In this document: piece after piece, positions 48,301 through 58,474 of the stretch
Layout: each line of letters opens with the position of its first letter
Position numbering within the stretch: the first letter of the stretch is position 1
Source: a bacterium
GTDB taxonomy: Bacteria > Actinomycetota > Acidimicrobiia > Spongiisociales > ZC4RG35
Reading direction: 5' to 3'
DNA length: 64,000 bases
Assembly (NCBI GenBank): GCA_028824015.1
Contig: JAPPFC010000044.1
Span: 41,873-105,872, forward strand
Notes under the pieces: model-generated
What the model was told of the DNA's origin: nothing
The model's database searches: none
What the model saw: the letters and a program-made list of their open reading frames with translations, nothing else
Program-made: the position numbers and the translations under genes

Positions 48301-51300
48301 GTGGTGGCGCTGGTCTGGCCGCCGGTGATCGTGATGTCGTTCAGCGTGCTGTGGGTGTAGTCCTTGCCGGAGCCCGCCTCCGCGGTGCCGCCCAGCGACA
48401 GGTCGACCACCACGTCGCCGGTGCGCGCCGTGCTGTCGGCGAACGCGGCGGTCACTGTCACGGTGGTCGCCATCTCGCCCTCGGCCACGCTGGTGTCGTT
48501 CACGGTCAGGTTGATCACCGGCAGGTCGTCGTCTGCCAGCACCACGATGGCGGGCACCACGTTCAGGCCCGACGAGGTGCCCTCGATGATGATCGTCTCG
48601 TCGCCCTCGTTGGTGCTGTCGTTGTGCAGCGTCAGCGTCCTGGTGAACGCGGCGCTGCTGCGCTGGCCGATATGGATCGGCACGAACGTCGGCAGGCTCA
48701 GCGAGTAGTCGTTGCCGGTGCCCTGGGCGGCGGTGCCGGCCAGGCTCAGATCCACACGAGTGAAGGAGCTGCGGGTCGGGCCCACCAGCCGGGCGCGGAA
48801 CACCAGGGTGGCCGAGCCGGCGTCCTCGTCCACCTCGGTCACGTCCACCGTCAGCACCACGCCGCTCAGCAGGGCCCGCTGCTCGGCGACGGTCAACGGG
48901 TGGCGCTTCAGCGCCGGGTACCGGCTGGCATTGCCGAAGTTCCAGTCGTTGGTGTCCCAGCCGTGGTAGGTGTCGCCGGCGTTGGTGCCCGGGCCGGTGG
49001 GCGACTGAAGCTGGCTGGTGGTCTTGGCCGTGCCCAGCGCGCTGGTCGAGATGCCGCTGGTATCGGTGTCCCAGTAGCTGTCCGTCGCCGTCGCGCCGGT
49101 GTCGGCCTCGCCCACCAGCCCGCCGACGTTGGTCGCGTCCGCCGGGGCCCTCACCACCGCCAGCGAATAGCTGTCCGAGACGCTGGTGGGGTGCACATAG
49201 CCGACCAAGCCGCCGACTCCCTGGGCGCCGGTGCCGCGCACCGTCACCGAGCCCACCGCATAGGAGTCGCTTATCGTGTTGTTCGTCAGGCCGGCCAGCC
49301 CGCCGATCCAGCTCTGCCCGGAAACGGCCTCCGCCACCACGTGCACTGCCGACACCAAGCGCTCATTATCCTGACTCACCTCGCCGATCAGGCCGCCGAT
49401 ACGTTCACCGTCTGTCTTGGCCGACCTGACGGTGCCGCTGGCCGAAACGTTGGACAGGCCTCCGCCTTCCCCGACGACCGCGCCCACGCTTGAGCCGCCG
49501 GTGACGTTCACGTCGTCCAGCGCCACGTTGCGCAGCGCCTCATACTCCGACGTAACGAAGTCGAAGGTGGGGTCGTAGTTCGCGAACAGGCCCACGTGTT
49601 CTTCGTCGCCCCGGTCGATGAACAGCCCCGAGATTGTGTGGTCGTTGCCGTCGAACGTGTATCTGAAGCCCAGGATCGGCTCCCAGCCCGAGCCGGTGTT
49701 GTACGGCGCGACGTTCAGGTCGATGTCGACGGTCAGCTCATAGCCGTGGCAGGTCTCGTCGGTGTCTTCGGTGGAGGGATCGTTGCACTGGTCGGTGTCG
49801 CCCGCGCCGGGGAACGCCGCCGCGAACGCCGCCCTTTCAGAAGCGTTGGTGACGGGGTCGGGGTCCACCTCGCCGTTGGCATCGAGGTCCCAGCGCATGG
49901 CGTGGAGCTGCGCCGCCGAGTCGATCTCGAGCAGCCCGTCGTAGTCGGTGTCGTAGGAGCGCTTGGTGCTGACCGCCAGCGAATCCGACCAGTGGCTCTC
50001 GGCCGAGCCGAAGGCCCTCACCTGCACCCGGTAGGCGGTGTTGGCCGTCAGCCCGGTGATCGTGGCCGAGGTGGAGGTGCCCGGGTCGTCCCAGCCGGTC
50101 GCCTCGCCCTCCTGGTTCCAGTCGTTCTCGTCGGCGGGGTCGGCGCTGCCCGCATACCAGCGCAGGTCGTAGTCGGTGATCGAGCCGCCCGGTCCCAGCT
50201 CCGACGGCTCGGTCCAGCTCAGGCTCAGGCTGTGCGCGGTGCGAGCCGTCGCCGTCGGCGCCGCCGGCGTGGACGGCCTCGTCGCCGGATTCGCAATGCC
50301 ATTGACCGTCATCTTCGATTTGAAGACATGGGAGGTCCACGGATCGCTTGAGGACGAGCGTTCGTAGGAGTTGTCGGCGATGGCCCAGTCGTCGTGGCTG
50401 CGCTCGTCCTCTGCGTTGTTACGCGTGCCGCCCATAGCCCCGACCGCGGCCTCGATCACCAGCCAGTAGGTCGTGGAGGCGTCCAGCGTGGTGTTGGCCG
50501 GCGCGGTGAACTTCAACCTCCCGGCCGACAGCGTCGACGGGTTGGTCAGCGTTGCCACCTCGTTGGTGGCCGACGGCAGGCCCGTCGCCAGCTTCACGCT
50601 CAGCGATGTCGGCGCTGAGAAGAAGAAAATCTCGACGTCGGTCAGCACGTAGCCGGTGTCGTGCGCGCCGGTGGTGAATCCCTGCGCCACGTCGTGGAGA
50701 GTCAGATTCCGATTGATGTCCCCGCCCTCTTGATCGATGTTGGTCACCAGGATGTGGCTGGCGGCATGGGTGGCGTTGACCAGGTGGTCGGTGCTGTGGG
50801 CCAGCTCCCCGTGCTTGAGCTGCACCGTCTCCCCCGCCGCGGTGGTCCTGATCGTGCCGCCGTTCTCGGCCAGCGAGCTGCCGACCACCTTCACGCCGGC
50901 GGTGGAACTGTCGCTGGCGGCCACCGTGTAGGCGAACCGCAGCACCTTGGTGCCCGAGCCGCCCGCGTAGGTGGCCGACTTCTCGCCCGAGTTGGCGGTG
51001 GTGTCGAAGTCGATGGTCAGGCTGGGCGTGCCGCCGGTGGTGTCGACGGTCACCGCTTCGAGGAACGTCGCCTCCACCACGATCATCTCGCCCAGCCCGT
51101 AGATGTTGTCGCCGCCCGGGTCGGAGGCGATCTTCATCTCCGGCGACGTGTTCCGGCCGTTCACCCGAATCTTCGCGCTCCCCGCGTTGTTCCAGAAGAA
51201 GACACCGGTGTTGGCGCGGATCCTCCAGTTGGTGCCGTCAGCCACCGTCCAGTCGTCCAGCCCCGAGCCGTCCTCGTCGGTCGCGCCCGTGGGGCGCACG

Positions 51301-54300
51301 TTGCCCGACGTGCCTTCGACGAGCACCCAGTAGGGGGTGGAGGCGGTGAGCACGGTGCCCGCCGGCGCCTTGAACTTCAGCGTGCCCGCGACCAGCGATG
51401 CCGGGTTCGTCAGGGTGACCACCACGGCGTCCTGCGTCAGAATCGACGAGTCGTCGAGTGTCCCGCTGATGAGCTTCACGCTCACGCCCGACGGTGCGTC
51501 CACGAACTCCACCTCGACGCTGGAGACGATGTAGCCGTCCTCGGAATCGCCAGTTGAGAACCCCTGGGCGACATCTATGGTCCCGAGATCGAGGGCTGGG
51601 GTTCTGTTGCTCTGGCCGATGTTGGACACAAGCACGCCGTCGCTGAAGCGTTCCAGGACCAGGGTCAGGCTGCCGTTGACCAGGTGGTCGGAGTCGTGGT
51701 CGCGCACCGCATGGGCCAGCGCAACGTTGGTGCTGTTGTGCGTCGACTTGATGGTCCCGCCGTTCAACTCGAGCGAGTCCTGGATCACCCGGACGCCCTC
51801 GGTCGAGCTGTCCGCGGCCACCACGGTGTAGGCGAAGTTCAGCACCCTCGTGCCGCTGCCCGATTCGTAGGTGGCCCATCGCTGCTGGGCGTTGCCCAGG
51901 CCGAGCTTGACGCGCGGCGTGCCGCCGGTGGTGACGACGTTCACCGGCTCGCTGAACGTGAACGCGAGCCGGACCTTCTGGTCGCGCTCGTAGGTCTTGT
52001 TCGGGCCGCCGTCGGAGGTGATGTCGAAGCTGAGCACCTTCGGCGTGGGCGGGGTGGCGGTGATGTTGAAGGCGGCCGCGGCGTTGCCCGAGAGGTCCTG
52101 CAGCGGGTTCGTCGTCGGCGGGGTGTAGCGCACCCTCACCGTCTGGCCCGAGGCCACCCCGCTGGCCAGCGTGAGGGTCACGGTGTCGTCTTCGATGGCC
52201 ACCCCGGTGACCGTTTGGACCGTCACGCCGATAGTCGGGATGAATGCGCTCGGATGTGGCACCGAGCCGGTGTCGAGGCTCTCGTTGAAGGTGATGGTCA
52301 TCTCGTCCCAGACCACCGCCTGCGAGCTGACCTCCGGCGGCGTGATCTCAGGCGTCTGCCCGTTGATGCGGATCTTCATGCCGGACGTGTTTTGAGTGAG
52401 CCCGCCGGTGTCGGATGCGTTCCTGCGGTGGTGCTGGCCGCGCACGCCCCAGTCGGGCAGCGAGCCGGAGTCAACGCCGCCGGTGTTGGTCACCTTGACA
52501 CGGCCCGAGGTGCCTTCCACGAGCACCCAGTAGCGGGTGTCGCGGTCCAGCCTCGTGCCCGACGGCGCAGTGAACTTCAGCTTGCCCGCGGTCAGCGACG
52601 ACGGGTTCGTCAAGGTGGCCACCGTGTTGCCCACCGTCACATTGGTGCCCGAGAGCTCCCCTTCGACCAGCTTGACGGTCACGCCGGCCGGCGCCAGGCC
52701 GAACTCGACGTCCACGCTCGACACGATGTAGCCGCCCTCGAAGCCGCCGGTGTGGAACCCATGGGCAACGTCCAGGGCCGCCAGCGACAAGCCGTCCGAG
52801 GCCGTACCGGTCTTGTCGATGTTGGACACCAGCACGCCGTCGGAGGTGCGCTCGATGGTCTTGCGGCCGTCGACTAGGTGGTCGGTGCTGTGGTCGACGG
52901 CTTCGTGGGTGAGAGTGGTGACCGCGTTGCCGGAGTGGGAGGCGGTGATCGATCCGCCGTTCTTCTCCAGCGTGTTGGCGGTGATCGCCACGCCCTCGGT
53001 CGTCAAGTTGCCGGATATCACCTCGTAGGCGAAGGTGAGCGTGTGAGTGCCGCTGCCGCTCTCGTATTCGGCCCACTTCTCGCCGGTCATCGCCGCCTTC
53101 CACAGGTCGATCTGGATGCGCGGCGTGCCGCTGGCGGTGTCGACGTCGACGTTCTCGCTGAACGTCGCCTCGACGCGGATCTTCTCGCCCCGCCAATAGG
53201 TCTTGTCGAGGCCCGCGCTGGAGGAGATGCGCACGCTGTCGAGATGCGGCGACTCGATGGTCACCGACTGGTTGGAGAAGCTGGCCGTCTCGTTGCCGAA
53301 GGCGTCCTTCAGTGTCGCGCCGCTCGTCGGCTTGGTGTAGCTCACCGTCACTGTCTGGCCGGAGCTGAAGTTGCTGGTCTCCGGATACGTCAGGATCAGC
53401 TTGTCCTCGTCGATCGTCACAGTCGGGGTGACCCCAGCGACGGTCCCGCCCACTCTGAGCACGAAGGCCCCAGCCGACGGCACCGACGCGGCGTCGAGCT
53501 TCTCGTCGAAGGTGATCGTGAGGACGTTCCGGACCGCATCGGCCGAATCGACACCCGGCGCGGTCTGGTCGACCGCCAGACCGTTGACGCGGATCTCCAT
53601 GGATCGATTATCTGGCGCGTTCCAAGCGCCAGTGGTCGCAGCCAACCTCTGGAGCCCCGCATTGGCGATGGACCAGCCGGCTGCACCGCCGGCATCCTCT
53701 GCATCGTGGGTCATATACGAAAGCTGGGGTGCCGACTCGGTATCTGAGTCGAACTCGAGAACCAGCCAGTAGGTCGTGCTCGCGTTCAGCACCGTGCCCG
53801 GCGGAGCGGTGAACGCGAGGGTGGTGCCGTCATTCGAGTTCAGCGGACTGATCAGGGTGGCCACCGCGGTGGTGGCCGACGGCAGCCCCGTCGCGATCGT
53901 GGCGGTGAGGGTTCGCCCTGGAGTGCCCGTGGTGGTCCATTGGCCCAGTTCCACGCTGGTCAGCAGGTAGCCGCCGGTATTCGAGCCGGTGGAGAATCCT
54001 TGCGCCAAATCATGGAAGGCCGCCGTTTGGCTGCCGGTGGCGAGCTGCCCGTGGTTGGAGATCAGCGTGTTCGCCGCCACCGCGGTGGACGTGGTGAAGG
54101 TTCCCGATGCCGACCAGGCGCTGTTCGTGTCGTCGCCTACGGCCCGTACCTGAACCCGGTAGGTCGTGGATGCCTTGAGACCGATGATGGTGGCCGAGGT
54201 GGTGGTGTTGTCGTTGCGATTGAGGTTGTCGGTCTCGCCCTCTTCCACCCAGTCATCGTCGTCGGTCGGGTCGCTGGTGCCCGCATAGAAGCGCAGGTCG

Positions 54301-55327
54301 TAGTCCTCGATCTCGAACGCCGAGCCCACGTTTGACGGAGCGCTCCAGCTCACCAATGCCCCATTGTGTGCCGCTCTTGCGGTGGGTGCGGCCGGCACCG
54401 AAGGTGCCACGGCTGTCTTGGTGCGGATGTAGTGCCACGCGTAGTTGCCCCCGAAGTAGGTCTTGATGCGCACCCAATAGTCGGTGTCGGGACTCAGTCG
54501 AGGATGAGTGGGGTCTATACCGAAGCGGGGGATATCTTCGACGAAGTTTGCCGGCGCGTGTGTGTGTGACCCCGGAATGTCAGTTCCCGCACCGTGCCCG
54601 CGGAGTCGCATATGGCCGCCTGAGCCCCAACTGTGCCGTCGGTGTCCCACGTCACCCGGATGACGGTCGCGCTCGCAGCCACCGAACCGACGAGGTCGTT
54701 GTCCCCGTTGCTGGCCGCGCCGCAGCCTGACGGCAGGGTGGGGGTGCTCTGCGCGATGTCCCCGCCGCGCTGGTGGCGCTGCTGGCCGCCCGCCTGGTCG
54801 GCGTCCACCAGATGTTCGGGGTCGTGCCCCCGCTCCAGATACGACAGCACCGCCGCCGTCCCCGACGCCACCGACGTGATCGACCCCCCGTTGGTCTCCA
54901 GCGAGTCGGCCGGCACGGCCACACCCTGCGACGAGTAGTTCGGCACCGCCACCGTATGGGTGAACGTCAGCACCGAAGTGCCGCTGCCCGACTCATAGCC
55001 CGCCCACTTGTGGCCCCAGTTCTCGGTCGAGAAGTCGATCAACAGCCGCGGCACACCGCCGGCGGTGTCCACCGTCACCGCCTCGCTGAACGTCACCGAG
55101 ACCTCTATCTCGTCGTCCAGCCCGTAAGTCAGGTCGTCGCCCGGGTCCGACGTGATCGCCACGTCAACCACCGAAGGAGCCGTCGAGTCGGACCCGTCAC
55201 CCGACTGCGCAGCCGCCGGCGCCACCGGCAGCATGGACACCAGCAGCGCGGCGGTGACCAGCGCCGAGCACCACCTCCTGGCGGGCCGGCCGCGGCGGGG
55301 GGTTGCGAACGGGCGAGTCGTTCTCAT
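36378..55327 (-). CDS. giant secreted SLH/Calx-beta adhesin-like protein, frame interrupted at a CA tract
   Basis: About 6,315 residues if one CA unit is removed from the tract at 54558-54568; as sequenced, the frame from ATG 55327 ends at 54515 after 270 codons. ATG 55327 has AGGAG 7 nt upstream and starts a signal peptide (basic RRGRPARRW, then [14 protein letters not shown], cleavage near APAAAQ). Order of modules: four copies of a module with SDPGxxxxYGx[12 protein letters not shown] and SGSGT; FN3; four choice-of-anchor-R-like modules (VSNIxQ, AQGFSTG, IRVNG) alternating with SwmB-like modules ([10 protein letters not shown]); a second FN3; a GLUG region (VGGLVG repeats); about 21 Calx-beta domains of 110-120 residues, each ending in xDDD/DND; a third FN3; five blocks of three SLH domains with Pro/Glu linkers. 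SLH domains usually hold proteins on the cell wall and Calx-beta domains bind calcium, so a calcium-stiffened surface fibre or adhesin is likely. The upstream lipoprotein gene overlaps its start by 4 nt. Confidence 0.85.
36405..40190 (-). repeat. five tandem ~0.8-kb repeats encoding SLH triplets
   Basis: A marker phrase (GTAGAGCC on the plus strand) recurs at 36405, 37173, 37974, 38790 and 39567, giving periods of 768, 801, 816 and 777 bp. Each unit encodes ADVSAGSxYAEG, three SLH domains ([39 protein letters not shown]) and a Pro/Glu/Ala linker. The SLH parts are nearly identical in DNA over hundreds of bases. Length differences lie in the linkers, rich in GAG/CCC-type codons ([11 protein letters not shown]). 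Such identity favours recombination between units, and could also mislead short-read assembly. Confidence 0.9.
40700..48870 (-). repeat. array of about 21 Calx-beta domains
   Basis: Units of about 330-390 bp encode the pattern (TVxLSVDTDT..)xxxxEDxG..VTVTATL..., GTA..GxDYT, ITIPAGxxxxxxTITPIDDxxxExDETI and ITDNDxxST. I counted 21 by their closing acidic turns. Sequence varies between units far more than in the SLH part, so this array is older. Several units carry a longer opening ([12 protein letters not shown]) and may form a subfamily. Confidence 0.8.
48871..49957 (-). other. GLUG-repeat region of the giant protein
   Basis: Encodes a segment beginning [20 protein letters not shown], continuing with [20 protein letters not shown] and several SVGAVVG/IGGLIG/VGGLVG turns separated by 30-45 residues, and ending SRYPALKRH. 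This is the form of GLUG motifs in IgA-protease-like and adhesin proteins, expected to fold as a right-handed beta-helix. Confidence 0.75.
54558..54568 (-). repeat. (CA)5 dinucleotide tract at the frame switch
   Basis: The minus strand reads CACACACACAC within codons about 254-257 of the giant gene. With the tract as sequenced the frame continues [17 protein letters not shown]. With one CA less it reads [15 protein letters not shown] and joins the 6,000-codon open frame. Confidence 0.85.
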
Positions 55328-57048
55328 GGGGCCGCTCCTGCGAATCCGGCCACGATCACGGCCTGGGCAGGCCAGTCGGCTACGGGGTCGGCGCCGGGCG
55401 GCAGCGGCGTCCACAACCGCAACCGTCCGGCGATCTCATCGGCACGGGGGCCATACGCCGAGGCCGACCAGTCCCCCACGAACGCATCCGGGGACGGCAT
55501 GGCCGCCAGGCCGGGCTCGGAGGCACGGTCGGCTGCGGTCACCGCGCCCCGCCAGGCGTCGCCGCTCGGCGCGCCGGCCTCGAGCGTCAGCGAGCGCCAC
55601 CGCGCCGGCGGGTCGGAGGCGGGCGAGAGGGTGTCGTGATCGAGCGCGGTGAGCACCAGGTCGTCGATGCGGCCCGACAGCCTCGTCGTGCCGTCGCCGG
55701 AGCCGGCGTCCTCCAACGTCAGCGTCACGTCGCCCGCCAGCGCGTACCGCTGCGAGTCCCAGAACAGGTGCCCGCTGGCCCGGCCCGTGTAGGTGGCGCC
55801 TGGCGCCGCAGCGGTGGCGGCGGGCTCGCCGAACGACAGGCCCGCCTTGGTGGCCACGATGCGCTCGGGGAACATGCCCACCGGGGCGACCACCCACCAG
55901 CCGTAGCCGGCATGCTCCAGGGTGCGGCCGTTGCCGGCGTCGTGCGACACGGCCAGGGCCACGTTGTGGGTGGCATCGGGGAAGTCCGGAGGCGGGCAGT
56001 CGGTGCGGAGGTACAACTCGGGACCGGCGGCGTCGCCCCAGCCCGCCACCGCCTGACGGGCGTCGAACACGTAGTCGGCGCCGAAGGGGTAGCTGGTGTG
56101 CAGCCTCAGTTCCCAGCCGCCGGCGGCGCCGGGCCGCAACAGCGCCTTGGTGCCCACCGAGGCATGGTGAAGGGCGTCCAGGGCCCGGTCGTCGCCCAGC
56201 GTCGCGGCGATGTCACCGGGGTCTGCCTGCTGGAACACCTGCCCGTCGAGGCCGGCCTCGTCGAACAGGTCGTCCAGCGCCCGCGGGTCGGGCCACACCG
56301 GGGCGGTGTCGGGGTCGCCGCCCGGCGCCCAGGCATTTCCGGGGTAGTGGGTGAGGTGCGCGGCCGACACGATCTGGCCCTGATCCCAGGGCCGTCCCGC
56401 CGAGGCGTCGCCCGGGCCGTCGTCGGGCCCGCAGCCCGTCACCATCGGCCCCGCCCCGGTGACCGCCAGCGCCGGCCCGGCCGGCCCGGCCAGTTCGGGC
56501 GTCACCGCCACCTGCACCTGCAGCGCCCGCTCGGGCCACTCGATCACCTCGCCCGGCCCCACCTGCGCAACCACCTCGAACAGGTACTCCCCGAACTCGG
56601 GCAGCCCGCTGACGGTGCGCTCTCGCTGGTCGGCCCCGCTCAGCTCATCGCCACAGGGCACCGCTCCCGACACCCCCAACGACAGATGCGAGGGCGTGCG
56701 GTACACGCACGAGAAACCTGTGACCCGATGCGCCCGCCCCTCGTCGATCTCCCACGAGAGCGTGACGCCGCCCGGTCCCACTTCGACGCTCAGGCCGGTG
56801 AGCAGGCGGGCGCCCTCCTCGCCCTCCCACGAGAGCGTGTCGCCGGTCGGTCTGGTCTCGGCGCTCAGGCCGGGGCTCTCCTCGCGCTGGCGGGGGGTGT
56901 CGGCGACCGGCGCCCTCCCGGTGCATGCCGGAAGGACCAGGCCGATGACAAGCAGCCACGCACGCAGCGGCAGGGACCGACGGGGCGGTGAGCCGGTCGG
57001 TCCGTCCTGCGGCTTCCGGGGCCGGTCACATATGGCGCTCCGTTGCAC
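55324..57048 (-). CDS. lipoprotein with FN3-like and TbpB-like beta-barrel parts
   Basis: About 574 residues from GTG 57048. A lipoprotein signal is clear: LRAWLLVIGLVLPAC with lipobox LPAC, following a long basic leader. An FN3-like part follows (VTLSWEIDEGRAHRVTGFSC through FEVVAQV), then a central region of unknown type. The C-terminal part has the features of the soluble beta-barrel of TbpB-like surface lipoproteins: YTGRASGHLFW, GDVTLTLED, LSGRIDDLVL, and WSASAYGPRADEIAGRLRLW, where YGPxAxEIxG is the signature. The stop overlaps the start of the giant gene (ATGA), so the two are made together and may work together at the surface. The start is uncertain: GTG 57123 is also open and would lengthen the leader by 25 residues. 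Both give an unusually long n-region. Confidence 0.75.
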   Translation of the reverse strand: MQRSAICDRPRKPQDGPTGSPPRRSLPLRAWLLVIGLVLPACTGRAPVADTPRQREESPGLSAETRPTGDTLSWEGEEGARLLTGLSVEVGPGGVTLSWEIDEGRAHRVTGFSCVYRTPSHLSLGVSGAVPCGDELSGADQRERTVSGLPEFGEYLFEVVAQVGPGEVIEWPERALQVQVAVTPELAGPAGPALAVTGAGPMVTGCGPDDGPGDASAGRPWDQGQIVSAAHLTHYPGNAWAPGGDPDTAPVWPDPRALDDLFDEAGLDGQVFQQADPGDIAATLGDDRALDALHHASVGTKALLRPGAAGGWELRLHTSYPFGADYVFDARQAVAGWGDAAGPELYLRTDCPPPDFPDATHNVALAVSHDAGNGRTLEHAGYGWWVVAPVGMFPERIVATKAGLSFGEPAATAAAPGATYTGRASGHLFWDSQRYALAGDVTLTLEDAGSGDGTTRLSGRIDDLVLTALDHDTLSPASDPPARWRSLTLEAGAPSGDAWRGAVTAADRASEPGLAAMPSPDAFVGDWSASAYGPRADEIAGRLRLWTPLPPGADPVADWPAQAVIVAGFAGAAP

Positions 57049-57109
57049 GGCGGGCTCTTTCAGTCGGCGGATCACCGCGTTCCGAGCGCAGACCTGTCGG
57101 CGCTTAAAT

Positions 57110-57215
57110 GCAAAAGTATGCACTGAACTCTGGAACCATAGCGGCTATATCCATGAATCACACACATTACTTTAACAAATGTAAAGCCAGATCCATGAAT
57201 TTCACACGATAAGGC
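57110..57215 (-). promoter_or_regulatory. AT-rich upstream region with two direct repeats 42 bp apart
   Basis: ATCCATGAAT occurs at 57149-57158 and 57191-57200 (plus-strand reading), each followed two bases later by CACAC. The spacing is 42 bp, four helical turns, so a protein bound at both would sit on the same face of the DNA. The surrounding 100 bp is far richer in A/T than the genes on either side, and lies just upstream of the lipoprotein-adhesin operon. I take it as the operon's promoter/operator; no clear -35/-10 pair could be fixed. Confidence 0.5.
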
Positions 57216-57843
57216 CCGATGTTGCGTTTTCGTGCAGGCCGGCCGACAGTGTGGTTCGGGGTCCTCCGGGTATCCGGCGGGCGGAAAGGCCGGAGGTGGG
57301 ACCCCCTCCGTTCAGCCGGCCGGGCGCGGGTTGCAGAAGCGGTCGCCGGCAGCTACTCGGGCGATCTCACAGCCGAGGCCGAACGTCTGGGCCTCGTTTA
57401 CTGACCCGTGGCGATCAACGGTGGTGTAGGACTCCAACGTCCTGCACGCGGCATCGCCAGGCGACTTGCCGGTCAGGCCGGCGCGCACCGGCCGGTACGC
57501 ATGGGGGTGCGGGCAACGAGTCCCGAGTCGGGGCGTCAGTTCGCCGGAGCTTCCCGTCCCCGGGGTGAACTGCTCAGCAAGGCAGGCGATCCCAAGCTCG
57601 GGTCCGGGATCGGGTTGCGGGAATCCGGTTCTGAGAGGCGTCCGACGAGGTTCTTCGATCGACGCCGGCCCATCATCGGTACGACTACCTCATGGGCTTC
57701 GGGATTGTCCCGGTCGGGATCGCTCCCAAGTGTTCCCCGACAACATCAAGACCCCGGGCGCCGAGCATCGGTTCATGCGAGCGGGCCGTCCCCAGACGGA
57801 CGTGCGTGATTCGTCCCCAGACGGACGTGCGTGATAGAGATAT
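57216..57843. other. intergenic stretch without a convincing gene
   Basis: Several short open frames exist on both strands but none is protein-like throughout. One (57219-57404, plus) ends with VAEAVAGSYSGDLTAEAERL and may be the decayed end of a gene. The region separates the surface operon from the ribosomal cluster and contains the 24-bp tandem repeat at 57787-57835. Confidence 0.4.
57787..57835 (+). repeat. tandem duplication of 24 bp
   Basis: The 24-bp sequence at 57787-57810, beginning CGTCCCCAGACGGACG, is repeated at 57812-57835 after a single T. It contains the near-palindrome CCGTC/GACGG. Confidence 0.75.
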
Positions 57844-57891
57844 AAAAAAGGCGCCGGTGGGGACGGCTCCGATAGGACCTCCCCCACCGGC
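57844..57891 (-). terminator. intrinsic terminator of the rplJ-rplL transcript
   Basis: On the minus strand a perfect 10-bp stem GCCGGTGGGG/CCCCACCGGC (57882-57891 with 57853-57862) is followed by GCC and a run of six T (57844-57849). It lies about 165 nt after the rplL stop, in the right orientation. Confidence 0.85.
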
Positions 57892-58057
57892 TAATCGGTT
57901 GGTGGCTTTTGGGGCGAGCGTCTACCCACCGGTGAAACCGGTTCGGTGATGTCGCTTAATTAGGAGCGGGAACAAACCATTTCGGTGGCTCGACGCATGT
58001 TTGCGCACCACCGAACTGATCGCGCCCCTTCCCCTTTGGTTGGCGTTGGGGGTTTGT

Positions 58058-58444
58058 TCAGCGGACCTCTGCCGAGGCTCCGGCGCCTTCCAGTTGCTTC
58101 TTGGCGGCGTCGGCGGCGGCGGCGTCCACGCCCTCCAGGATGGCCTTGGGATAGGCGTCGACCAGTTCCTTCGACTCCCGGAGGCCGAGCTTGGTGATGG
58201 CCCGGACTTCCTTGATGACCGCGATCTTGGCGTCGCCTATGGCGGTGAGCACCACGTCGAACTCGGTCTGCTCGACTTCTTCTTCCTCCTCGGCCCCGCC
58301 GGCCGCAGGCATGGCCGCCATGGCCATCGGCGCGGCGGCGGTCACATCGAAGTGCTCCTCGAAAGCGTCCAGGAACTCCTTCAGTTCCAGAACGGTCATC
58401 TCTTCGAAGACACCCAACAGTTCATCAGTGGTCATCTTTGCCAT
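58058..58444 (-). CDS. rplL: 50S ribosomal protein L7/L12
   Basis: 128 residues. The N-terminal dimerisation helices ([16 protein letters not shown]), an Ala/Gly/Met-rich hinge with an acidic patch ([11 protein letters not shown]), and the C-terminal factor-binding domain ([20 protein letters not shown], then [14 protein letters not shown] and [10 protein letters not shown]) are all present. ATG 58444 follows AAGGAA by 6-7 nt. It forms the stalk that recruits translation GTPases. It is the last gene before the terminator at 57844. Confidence 0.97.
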   Translation of the reverse strand: MAKMTTDELLGVFEEMTVLELKEFLDAFEEHFDVTAAAPMAMAAMPAAGGAEEEEEVEQTEFDVVLTAIGDAKIAVIKEVRAITKLGLRESKELVDAYPKAILEGVDAAAADAAKKQLEGAGASAEVR

Positions 58445-58474
58445 TTTTCGGTTCCTTTCCTTCGTCTCGAAATC

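Noticed and set aside
46863..49493. An 876-codon plus-strand open frame
   Set aside because: Same reason: a shadow of the Calx-beta and GLUG parts, with no recognisable fold or motif.
54516..54650. An independent start for the 6,090-codon frame at 54650
   Set aside because: Residues before the CA tract in that frame ([20 protein letters not shown]) are not protein-like and give no signal peptide, while the other frame has both.
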